Below are positions 6,290-12,873 of a stretch of 12,873 bases of DNA, piece after piece. The DNA lies in assembly GCA_003166055.1 (NCBI GenBank), contig PMWR01000550.1:2592-15464 (forward strand), in the 5' to 3' direction. The translations under genes were made by a program, and so were the position numbers. The notes below the pieces were generated by a model, which made no database searches, had not been told where the DNA came from, and worked only from the letters and a program-made list of their open reading frames with translations. Every line of letters starts with the position of its first letter. Position 1 is the stretch's first letter. This DNA comes from Acidobacteriaceae bacterium. GTDB lineage: Bacteria > Acidobacteriota > Terriglobia > Terriglobales > Acidobacteriaceae.

Positions 6290-9109
6290 ATGTCAGTCAA
6301 AACCACTATTCTGTCGATTCTGATCGCATTCATGTTCATACTAAATTTGAAAGCCGAAACTGCGGCCGACAAAGCCATCGCGGAAGCCAATGGAAGCGTG
6401 AGCGGCACCGTCAAGGATTCAGGCGGTGCTGTCGTGCCAGGCGCGCGCGTTGTGCTGGACCCAACGGCGACGACCACAGCGTCCAATTCACTTGGCACCT
6501 ACCTGCTGCCCAATGTGAAGCCTGGAACCTATACCGTGACAGTAACCTCTGTTGGATTCGCAGCTTCTATCAGTACTGTCACGGTCACTGCCGGCAAGAC
6601 AACGCAGCTCGATGTAACGCTAACCATAGGCTCGACAAGCCAGGAGATTGTGGTGAACGCGACCGCGGAGGGCGACGTTGCCTCCATCAACGAGCAGCGC
6701 GTTTCAGAGAACATCCTGAATGTCGAAACAGACGCGCAGATCGAAAGCCTGCCAAATGCAAATATCGCGGACGCGGTTGGCCGGATGCCCGGTGTGACAC
6801 TCCAGCGTAACGAAGGGGAAGGGCAATATGTGCAGATCAGGGGCACGGAGCCGAGACTGAGCAACACCACCATCGACGGCGTGATTGTTCCAGGGCCGGA
6901 CCCTCAAGTTCGGCAGGTGGACCTCGATACGATTCCTGCCGATTTGGTTGGCGCGGTTGCGATCAACAAGACGCTTTCGGCAAGCCAGGATGGGGATGCA
7001 ATTGGAGGTTCGGTTGACCTGCGCATCAAGCAAGCCACATCGAGCCAGCCCACGCTTTCCTTTGAAGGCAACGTCGGCAACACTCCGATTGACGGCCAGC
7101 GACCGGTATTTCTTATCAACTCGTCGACCGGCATGCGTTTTGGCCCCGGCAAGCGGTTCGGCGTGATGGTCGGCTACAGCTATGATTTGAACGATCGTGG
7201 CATCGATGACGTGGAGCCCGCGCCGGATCTGGACAGCAACGGCAACACAACTTTCGACAAGCTTTATGTGCAGCAATATCTCTATGACCGCACCCGTTAC
7301 GGCACGGCTGGCAGCGTGGACTACAAGCTGAATGAGAACTCCGATCTCTATGTTCACGGGCTGTTCTCTAACTTCAGAGATTTTGGACAGAAGTTTGCGT
7401 ATCAGTTGAAGGCGGGCAAGAAGGATGCCTATCATACGAGCGTTCGCCGCCCCAATCTCCAGATCGCGGACCTGGCCCTGGGTGCGAACCAGGCGTTCAA
7501 TCACACCTTTCTGAAGTACCAGGTTGCCGTCTCACACTCGCGTTTTGGCGGCGCGGCCGGCAATCCCGGTGCGGCCTTCGGGGGCTCGGCAGGCAAAAAC
7601 TGCGAGTATGCGCCGGGCCCGAGCGTCTATCGCCCACAGTACACATGCGACGTTGCAGGCAATTCTATTTTTGATCCGACCCAGTACTCGCTTGAAACAA
7701 TTGATCTCACCGATGGACAAGCGACTCAACTCAACCTGCAGGCCAACGGCGCGATGGGAATCAACTACCACCTGGGCACGCATGCCTCGACGTTCGAGTT
7801 TGGCGGCCTCGTCCGCAATGAACACAAGGGGCAGGACGCCTATTCGCCCGAGTACGATTCCAACAACGGTCCCAACATGACCCCGTACCTCGGAACGTTT
7901 ACCAATCCTAAGTTCTACGGCGGAAGCTATCATCTTGGACCGGTGACCAGCTTTGATCTGTTGACCGGGGATCTCGCGGCGAACCCAAGCTCGTACACGC
8001 TGGATGAAGGCACAACGCACCTCCAGTCGGACGCGTCAAACTACAACCTCCAGGAGAGAGTATCCGCAGGCTACGTGATGAATACGCTGCAACTTGGCTC
8101 CCGCGTCCATCTGCAAACCGGCATTCGATTCGAAGCGACCAATACTTCGGATACCGGGTACCTGGTGATCAACGATGCAAATGGCAACTACCTCTCCACT
8201 ACGCCCGAACATGGCAGCGGCTCTTACATCAATCCGTTGCCGAGCGTGCAACTCCGCTACTCGATCGATAACAGCTCGGACCTCCGCGCCGTGTATGGAC
8301 GGGGAATCTCGCGTCCTGATCCCTATCAACTGGTTCCGTATATCACCGAAGACCAGTCCACAACGCCCTATACGATTGGTATCGGGAACACCGCTCTGGT
8401 CGCGGAGCATGCCAATGACTACGACATCCTCTACGAGCGCTATCTGCCCGCGGTCGGGATGATTGAGGGAGGCTATTTCTACAAGGCGCTCACTCAGCCC
8501 ATCTATGCTCAGCAATCCATTATTCCAGCGACTGGTTCGCCGCTTTCACAGGCGTATGCGGGTGACCTTGTTCAGCAGGAGGTCAACGGCGACCATGCGC
8601 ATGTTCAAGGTGTGGAGTTCGCATACCGCCAACATCTGAATTATCTTCCGGGTGTTCTCTCAGGCGCGCGCATCGATGCCAACGTAACCTATACGAATTC
8701 GAAAAACTACAACCTCACCGGGCGCACCGATGATCCGCAGCTTGTGGGACAGGCGCCCCTTTCGTGGAACATTGGTCCTGCCTTCGCCTCTAAGCGTGCC
8801 CTGGTCACGATGGCCGTATCGCATAACGGCGCGAACATTTATGCATACCAGTACCAGAGTTCAGGCCCCGGCGCTGTGCCATTCGGCATAACAGGGCCGA
8901 ACGGCGATAACTACTTCTATGCGCACACTCAAGTCGATGCCAAGATGAGCTACTACGTTGGCAACGGTTTCACGGTGATGGCGATTGGGGAAAACATGAA
9001 TAATGCGGTCTTCGGTTTCTACAACGGAAGCACGCAATACATGGTGCAGCGCGAGTATTACAAGCCCACCTATTCGGGTGGTATCCGCTGGAACCTGCAT
9101 CACGAGTAG
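6290..9109 (+). CDS. TonB-dependent outer-membrane receptor with carboxypeptidase-regulatory-like domain
   Basis: This 939-residue receptor would import a bulky or scarce substrate across the outer membrane using TonB energy. A signal peptide (about residues 1-22, ending LKA) is followed by a beta-sandwich carboxypeptidase-regulatory-like domain (about 35-113: GSVSGTVKDSGGAVVPGARV, then SLGTYLLPNVKPGTY and VTSVGF). The plug domain is at about 140-250 (SLPNANIADAVGRMPGV, QIRGTEPRLSNTTIDG, IGGSVDL). The rest is the beta barrel, ending YSGGIRWNLHHE. ATG 6290 is chosen over the upstream in-frame start at 6140 because AAGGAG lies 4 nt before it and a clean signal peptide follows. The barrel has no gaps or frameshifts. 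The last residue is glutamate, not the usual terminal aromatic. The substrate is not readable from sequence; the downstream phosphatase suggests an organic phosphate. Confidence 0.93.
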   Translation: MSVKTTILSILIAFMFILNLKAETAADKAIAEANGSVSGTVKDSGGAVVPGARVVLDPTATTTASNSLGTYLLPNVKPGTYTVTVTSVGFAASISTVTVTAGKTTQLDVTLTIGSTSQEIVVNATAEGDVASINEQRVSENILNVETDAQIESLPNANIADAVGRMPGVTLQRNEGEGQYVQIRGTEPRLSNTTIDGVIVPGPDPQVRQVDLDTIPADLVGAVAINKTLSASQDGDAIGGSVDLRIKQATSSQPTLSFEGNVGNTPIDGQRPVFLINSSTGMRFGPGKRFGVMVGYSYDLNDRGIDDVEPAPDLDSNGNTTFDKLYVQQYLYDRTRYGTAGSVDYKLNENSDLYVHGLFSNFRDFGQKFAYQLKAGKKDAYHTSVRRPNLQIADLALGANQAFNHTFLKYQVAVSHSRFGGAAGNPGAAFGGSAGKNCEYAPGPSVYRPQYTCDVAGNSIFDPTQYSLETIDLTDGQATQLNLQANGAMGINYHLGTHASTFEFGGLVRNEHKGQDAYSPEYDSNNGPNMTPYLGTFTNPKFYGGSYHLGPVTSFDLLTGDLAANPSSYTLDEGTTHLQSDASNYNLQERVSAGYVMNTLQLGSRVHLQTGIRFEATNTSDTGYLVINDANGNYLSTTPEHGSGSYINPLPSVQLRYSIDNSSDLRAVYGRGISRPDPYQLVPYITEDQSTTPYTIGIGNTALVAEHANDYDILYERYLPAVGMIEGGYFYKALTQPIYAQQSIIPATGSPLSQAYAGDLVQQEVNGDHAHVQGVEFAYRQHLNYLPGVLSGARIDANVTYTNSKNYNLTGRTDDPQLVGQAPLSWNIGPAFASKRALVTMAVSHNGANIYAYQYQSSGPGAVPFGITGPNGDNYFYAHTQVDAKMSYYVGNGFTVMAIGENMNNAVFGFYNGSTQYMVQREYYKPTYSGGIRWNLHHE

Positions 9110-9155
9110 ACTCGGCGTCATTATTCAACCGAGTGGTCCATTGTGTGCCCGGCAT

Positions 9156-9180
9156 GGGGGAGTTTGCGAAAGCCTCCCCC
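9156..9180 (+). terminator. Intercistronic hairpin between receptor and propeller genes
   Basis: GGGGGAG pairs with CTCCCCC, with an inner TTT/AAA stem around a GCG loop and a two-base GC bulge. Only a weak pyrimidine run (TTCCTCTC) follows. It lies 47 nt after the receptor stop and 64 nt before the next start. It could terminate part of the transcription or protect and process the receptor mRNA, giving different levels of receptor and secreted proteins. Confidence 0.5.
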
Positions 9181-9243
9181 TTCCTCTCAAAGATCAATAG
9201 CCTGTTGCTGCCCGCTCAAGCGCGGTCGGCAAAGAAAGCCCAG

Positions 9244-10263
9244 ATGAAACAGATTCTCACCGCATTCGCGCTTATGTTCTTTTGCGCGATTCCAGGCAAC
9301 TCCCAATCCGTGTCCCCCCTTATGCTACAGCGAACCATCGCATTGCCCGGCGTCACCGGTAAATTCGATCACTTCGCAATCGATCTCGCAGGCCATCGTT
9401 TGCTCGCCGCGGCAACCGGCAATCATTCCGTTGAAGTGATTGACTTGAAGTCGGACAAGGTGGAGCAAAGCATTAGCGGCCTCGGTAAACCGCACGGCCT
9501 GGCGTGGGTTGATGCGACCTCAAGCCTCTATGTTGCCGATGGTTCGCTCTGTGAACTCAGGGTCTACAAAGGCTCTCCGCTCAAGCTCGCTGGCACCATC
9601 AAGCTCTCAAACGACGCCGATGACATGGTCTACGACGATGCGCACCGCCGACTGTATGTCGGGCACGGCGGCGGCAGCGCCGCGGTTCCGGGCAGAGTCG
9701 CGGTGGTGGATACAACAACCTTCACTCTGATTGACAACCTTCCCGTCGCGACTCATCCCGAGGCCCTCGATCTGGACGCGCCGAGCAGGCGCATCTTTGC
9801 AAATATCGCCGACTCAAGCGATGTTGCTGTCATCGACGGTGCGACCAACACGATCACCGCACACTGGAAGCTGGCCAGCGCGAAAGACAATGTGCCAATG
9901 GCCTATGACCGTGGGCGGCATGTTTTGTATGTAGCTTGCAGAACCCCCGCAACTCTGCTTGCATTAGACGGCAATTCAGGCGCTGAGCTTTCTCGCGCGA
10001 CCACAGGCGAAGGTGCGGACGATTTGTTTTACGATGCGTCACTCGGCCGTGTGTATGTCATCAGCGGAGCCGGTGAGGTGGATGCGTTTGAAGTCAGCGG
10101 AACAGCCCTCAAGGCAATCGGGATAACGCGCACTGTGGCTGGCGCGAAGACCGCCTTATTCGTACCTTCTGAAAGCGCACTCTACGTTGGCGTTCCCGCA
10201 ACCAGCGGAAAGCCCGCCGAGATTCGCGTTTACTCCACTGCGATTCAGAAGGCAGACAAATGA
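9244..10263 (+). CDS. Secreted YncE/YVTN-type beta-propeller protein
   Basis: The 339-residue protein starts with a signal peptide (MKQILTAFALMFFCAIPGNS). It then shows repeated blade motifs of the YncE type: HRLLAAATGNHSVEVIDL, SSLYVADGSLCELRVY, RRLYVGHGG...RVAVVDT, RRIFANIADSSDVAVIDG, HVLYVACRTPATLLALDG and GRVYVISGAGEVDAFEV, consistent with a seven-bladed propeller. Such proteins are periplasmic and their roles are mostly unknown; binding or scaffolding is usual, and catalysis is not implied. The frame is open to 9133, but ATG 9244 gives the signal peptide directly. The ribosome binding site is weak (AAAGAAAG). Its stop overlaps the phosphatase start by 4 nt (ATGA), so the two are translationally coupled and probably act on the same substrate. 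Confidence 0.88.
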   Translation: MKQILTAFALMFFCAIPGNSQSVSPLMLQRTIALPGVTGKFDHFAIDLAGHRLLAAATGNHSVEVIDLKSDKVEQSISGLGKPHGLAWVDATSSLYVADGSLCELRVYKGSPLKLAGTIKLSNDADDMVYDDAHRRLYVGHGGGSAAVPGRVAVVDTTTFTLIDNLPVATHPEALDLDAPSRRIFANIADSSDVAVIDGATNTITAHWKLASAKDNVPMAYDRGRHVLYVACRTPATLLALDGNSGAELSRATTGEGADDLFYDASLGRVYVISGAGEVDAFEVSGTALKAIGITRTVAGAKTALFVPSESALYVGVPATSGKPAEIRVYSTAIQKADK

Positions 10264-11582
10264 ACCGTCCTCATGTGAGCCGCGTTGCAATTGGACTTTT
10301 GCCGGCGCTGCTCGCGGCAGCATCGCTGTCCGGTGCGCAGAGCGCGCCGCAGAACTCTCCCGCCCCGTGTACGAACGAATTGAAATATGTTGTGATCGTG
10401 AGCCGCCACGGCGTGCGATCGCCAACCGGCAAGACCGATCGGCTCAATCAGTATTCCTCCAAGCCATGGCCGGCGTGGAGCGTACCGCCGGGCTACCTCA
10501 CCGAGCATGGCGCAAAGCTGATGACTCTCTTCGGCGCGTACGACCGCTCGATGTTCGCTGGCGAAGGCTTGTTCAGCGCAGATGGCTGCGCCGCTGCGGA
10601 ACACGTGTCGATCGTTGCGGACTCCGACCAGCGTACACGCGAGACAGGCAACGCGCTTGCGGCGGGAATGTTTCCCGGTTGCACGGTCGCAGTGCGGGCT
10701 CTCGCGGAAGGCACGCCCGACCCGCTGTTTCATTCGCTGGAGGCAGGTGTTGGTCATCCCGACAAAGCCCTTGCCGCGGCAGCCGTCTCCGGCCGCATCG
10801 GCGGCAATGCCGCGGCGTTAGCGGATGCATATCGTCAGCAGCTTGACGCGCTTGAAGAAGTTCTTCTGGGATGCAAGCCGGGGCCCGCCTGTCCAGGAAC
10901 AAAGGCTTCGTTGCATGACATTCCCTCGTCCATCGCTCCCGGAAAAGGCGACCATCTTGTCGACCTGCGCAGTCCGCTTGGCACAGCCGCGACCATGGCG
11001 GAGAATCTGCTGCTCGAGTATACCGAAGGGTTCGATGCAGCCCAGGTGGGTTGGGGACGCGTGGATGCGAACAAGGTGCGGGAACTGATGCAGCTTCATA
11101 CGGCGAGTGTGGAAGTTGCACAACGCACCACCTACATTGCGCGGGCCCAGTCGTCCAACCTGCTCCGGCACATTCTGAATTCGATGGAGCAGGCCACAAC
11201 GGGGAAGGCAGTTTCCGGCGCGCTGGGCAAGCCGGGTGATCGCCTGCTGCTTCTGGTAGGCCACGATACCAACCTCGAAAACATTGGCGGCGCGCTTGGT
11301 CTGTCTTGGATCGTCGATGGCCGGTGGAACGATACGCCGCCAGGCGGAGCCCTGGTCCTTGAGGTATGGAAGGACGGTTCGACTGGAGATTATTCCGTCC
11401 GCACTTCCTACATGGCGCAGACTCTGGAGCAGATGCGTAACACCACACCACTGAGCCTCCACAACTCGCCTGAGCGCGTCCCGGTCTTTGTTCCTGGGTG
11501 CAGCCAGACCGACAGTTCTTGCGAGTGGAACGCGTTTCAACATGCTGTCCAGGTGGAGTCCGACCCGGCATTCGTCAAATGA
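10260..11582 (+). CDS. Secreted histidine acid phosphatase, AppA phytase-like
   Basis: This 440-residue enzyme has a signal peptide (about 1-26, ending SGA). It carries the histidine acid phosphatase motif RHGVRSP (49-55, nucleophile H50), the phosphate-binding DSDQRTRETG (R125) and the proton-donor motif GHDTN (H335, D336). It resembles E. coli AppA along its length: TPPGGALVLEVW and QTLEQMRNTTPLSL near the C-terminus follow the same order. Cysteine pairs C110/C141, C205/C211 and C414/C421 fit three of the four AppA disulfides; the partner pair of AppA C133-C408 is missing and C37 is unpaired. HDTN rather than HDSN favours the phytase branch over glucose-1-phosphatase. The expected role is periplasmic release of phosphate from phytate or other phosphomonoesters at acid pH. 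The gene overlaps the propeller gene by 4 nt. Substrate preference is inferred. Confidence 0.93.
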   Translation: MNRPHVSRVAIGLLPALLAAASLSGAQSAPQNSPAPCTNELKYVVIVSRHGVRSPTGKTDRLNQYSSKPWPAWSVPPGYLTEHGAKLMTLFGAYDRSMFAGEGLFSADGCAAAEHVSIVADSDQRTRETGNALAAGMFPGCTVAVRALAEGTPDPLFHSLEAGVGHPDKALAAAAVSGRIGGNAAALADAYRQQLDALEEVLLGCKPGPACPGTKASLHDIPSSIAPGKGDHLVDLRSPLGTAATMAENLLLEYTEGFDAAQVGWGRVDANKVRELMQLHTASVEVAQRTTYIARAQSSNLLRHILNSMEQATTGKAVSGALGKPGDRLLLLVGHDTNLENIGGALGLSWIVDGRWNDTPPGGALVLEVWKDGSTGDYSVRTSYMAQTLEQMRNTTPLSLHNSPERVPVFVPGCSQTDSSCEWNAFQHAVQVESDPAFVK

Positions 11583-11677
11583 TCTTCGTTGCACTCAGGC
11601 TTCGTTTCGAATAAATCTGATCGATGCGTTATTCCGCAAAAAGAGACCCGGCGCTCATTGTGGAGTGGAGAATTATT

Positions 11678-11700
11678 GGCAAGCGAGAGCTTGCCTTTCT
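11678..11700 (+). terminator. Intrinsic terminator after the phosphatase gene
   Basis: A 7-bp stem GGCAAGC / GCTTGCC closes on a GAGA tetraloop and is followed by TTTCT. It lies 95 nt after the phosphatase stop and is the best terminator-like structure in the window. It marks the likely end of the receptor-propeller-phosphatase transcript. Confidence 0.6.
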
Positions 11701-11738
11701 CCCAAAGCCCGTCGCACGGTGAACACCACGAGAAAGAC

Positions 11739-11918
11739 GTGTCATTGGCCGACCAGGCAGCATCGGAAGACACGCGTTTGGCTCTGGCCATGGGAAGAGA
11801 AGACCTTGAAGCGGAGCGGGAATTTGCTTTGCGATTCCTGCCAGGGATTCGGGCTATGCTGCGCGCCCGATTACGCAATTCCGGCCGTGCCGCGGATCTC
11901 GTCCAGGATGTGATGATC
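11739..11918 (+). pseudogene. Truncated ECF-type sigma factor (region 2 only)
   Basis: From a GTG at 11739 (GAGAAAG about 3 nt upstream) about 60 residues look like the start of a sigma-70 family factor. The core is EREFALRFLPGIRAMLRARL followed by the region 2.2-like RAADLVQDVMI (about 50-60), where D-L-V-Q-D/E-V is the family hallmark that contacts RNA polymerase. After DVMI the resemblance ends abruptly. The frame runs on to 12101 with unrelated sequence that overlaps the next gene, and regions 2.3-4 are absent. The piece therefore cannot be a working sigma factor and is most likely a deletion remnant. The remainder of the 470-bp gap between the phosphatase and the next gene holds the terminator at 11678 and nothing else I can support. 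Confidence 0.55.
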
Positions 11919-12052
11919 GATAACCGTCTCTCGGTGTCCATCCGCAGCCCGGATGCGAATGATCCGTGCATAAGCTCCGGGGATGTTGGTAGCCACCTCA
12001 TCCCGATTGACGTTACACTGGCACCATCCTCAGCTGCGCATTGGGTGACGTT

Positions 12053-12873
12053 ATGTCGTTGGCCAATCAGGGCTCTTACCAGTTTGGCGACTTTCATTTG
12101 AATCTCGATCTGCGTGTCCTGGTGAGGCGCGGTGAGCGCGTGCCGCTTGGGTCGAAGGCATTTGATGTCTTGACCTTCCTGGTCTCGCGAGCTGGAGAGA
12201 TCGTCACCAAGCCTGAACTCTTTGCTGCCGTGTGGGCGGAGTCTTTTGTGGAAGAAGGCGCCCTGTCCCAGCAGATCTTCACATTGCGGAAAGCCCTCGG
12301 CGATAAAGCAGACTATATCGTCACCGTGCCGGGGCAAGGATACCGCTTTATGGGCGAGGTTCGCCGTATCTTGCCGGCTTCTGCGGCAGGCGTCGTCGCC
12401 GGGTGGGACACGGTCGTGCAGGAGACCCTCGAGCGTCGGCACATGGTGATTGAGGAACCGGTGCCCCCAATTCTCGCGCCGGGGACCTCATCCAGCCGCA
12501 TCCGAAAATACGCGGTGGCTGCAGCGGTTCTCGTCGGAACTGGAACGCTGCTGGCCGGCTGGATGTGGTTGCGCAGGCCGGTCCCGCGCGACTTCCAGAA
12601 GGTTGTGCTGGCCGACTTCATGAACACGACCGGCGATGCGGCCTTCGAGAGCACCCTGAAACGCGCGCTGGAGGTCGATCTTACACAGTCGCCCTATTTC
12701 GACGTGATGACGGAGCGCGATAGTGCGGACACGCTCAAGAAGATGGGCTTGAAGACCGACATGGCGGTCACGCCGGAAATCGCGCGGGAGATTTGTGAGC
12801 GGACGAACCGGCAGATCCTGCTGACCGGCAGCATCGCCAGCGTAGGCGGGGAATATCTGCTGACCCTGGAAGC
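12053..12873 (+). CDS. CadC-like membrane-anchored transcriptional regulator (3' truncated by window)
   Basis: The frame is open from ATG 12053 to the window edge (273 complete codons, no stop). GGTGA lies 4 nt upstream. Residues about 8-101 form an OmpR/CadC-type winged-helix DNA-binding domain (YQFGDFHLNLDLRVL, LGSKAFDVLTFLV, LSQQIFTLRKALGD, VTVPGQGYRFMGEV). A linker leads to one transmembrane helix at about 152-173 (YAVAAAVLVGTGTLLAGWMW). The part beyond it (VLADFMNTTGDAAFESTLKR, TPEIAREICERT, ILLTGSIASVGGEY) matches the style of the periplasmic region of Acidobacterial CadC-like proteins, which usually continues into TPR-like repeats. There is no receiver domain, so activation is presumably by a direct signal across the membrane. 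Its target genes are not visible here. Confidence 0.85.
   Translation, partial: MSLANQGSYQFGDFHLNLDLRVLVRRGERVPLGSKAFDVLTFLVSRAGEIVTKPELFAAVWAESFVEEGALSQQIFTLRKALGDKADYIVTVPGQGYRFMGEVRRILPASAAGVVAGWDTVVQETLERRHMVIEEPVPPILAPGTSSSRIRKYAVAAAVLVGTGTLLAGWMWLRRPVPRDFQKVVLADFMNTTGDAAFESTLKRALEVDLTQSPYFDVMTERDSADTLKKMGLKTDMAVTPEIAREICERTNRQILLTGSIASVGGEYLLTLE

Noticed and set aside
6704..7504. 266-codon open frame on the - strand
   Set aside because: It is antisense to the plug and early barrel of the receptor and carries no domain or ribosome binding site evidence.
9244..10263. Beta-propeller phytase (BPP class) for the propeller gene
   Set aside because: The sequence has YncE/YVTN-style blades and lacks the calcium-binding acidic motifs expected of BPP. 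Phytase activity is assigned to the neighbouring histidine acid phosphatase instead.
10573..11571. 332-codon open frame on the - strand
   Set aside because: It lies wholly antisense to the phosphatase. Its Arg/Cys/Pro-rich translation is typical of a GC-rich shadow frame.
12008..12053. TGACGTTA direct repeat at 12008-12015 and 12046-12053
   Set aside because: The second copy runs into the ATG of the CadC-like gene and the 38-bp spacing fits no common regulator. It is only 8 nt long, so chance is likely.
11537..12442. 301-codon open frame on the - strand
   Set aside because: It runs antisense across the phosphatase end, the sigma remnant and the CadC-like gene start. Its translation is rich in Arg, Ser and Pro with no recognisable motif, while the + strand genes have clear domains.
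1..12873. CRISPR array, tRNA, rRNA, transposase or integrase
   Set aside because: No regularly spaced direct repeats, no tRNA-like or rRNA-like segments and no recombinase or transposase motifs were seen on either strand.

Overview
The window is 12.9 kb of moderately GC-rich bacterial DNA carrying nine intact or edge-truncated genes, two less certain small ORFs and two clear gene remnants. Three things point to Acidobacteriota (Terriglobia-like): an outer-membrane receptor with an N-terminal carboxypeptidase-regulatory-like domain; a CadC-type regulator (winged helix, one membrane helix, long periplasmic part); and the AppA-like phosphatase / YncE propeller pairing. This placement is inferred from gene style, not from a marker gene.

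Left block (1-2542, + strand): the C-terminal end of a dynamin-like GTPase, a small P-loop ATPase and a conserved-looking AAA ATPase lie close together and read as one transcription unit. They may form a membrane-remodelling or stress/defence module, but nothing here proves a function.

Rearranged zone (2543-3841): it holds a perfect 16-nt palindrome and, on the - strand, a decayed second dynamin-like gene that stops making sense just after its Walker A motif. It also holds a hypothetical ORF and a short ORF translationally coupled to the kinase gene whose codon use looks genuine only in its first third. The zone looks like a boundary where genes have been lost or inverted.

Middle block (3842-11582): an OmpR-family response regulator and its HAMP-type histidine kinase run on the - strand. 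Diverging from them is a + strand cluster of a TonB-dependent receptor, a secreted YncE-like beta-propeller protein and a secreted histidine acid phosphatase. The phosphatase closely resembles E. coli AppA phytase: RHGVRSP, the DxDxRTR motif, HDTN and three of its four disulfide pairs. The propeller and phosphatase genes overlap by 4 nt. The simplest reading is a locus for sensing and scavenging an organic phosphate such as phytate. The 295-bp divergent region has an 11-bp-spaced TTAAC direct repeat overlapping a plausible regulator promoter.

Right end (11583-12873): after a good intrinsic terminator there is a truncated ECF-type sigma factor remnant (region 2 only), then a CadC-like membrane-bound transcription regulator that runs off the window edge. 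No tRNA, rRNA, CRISPR array, transposase or integrase was seen.
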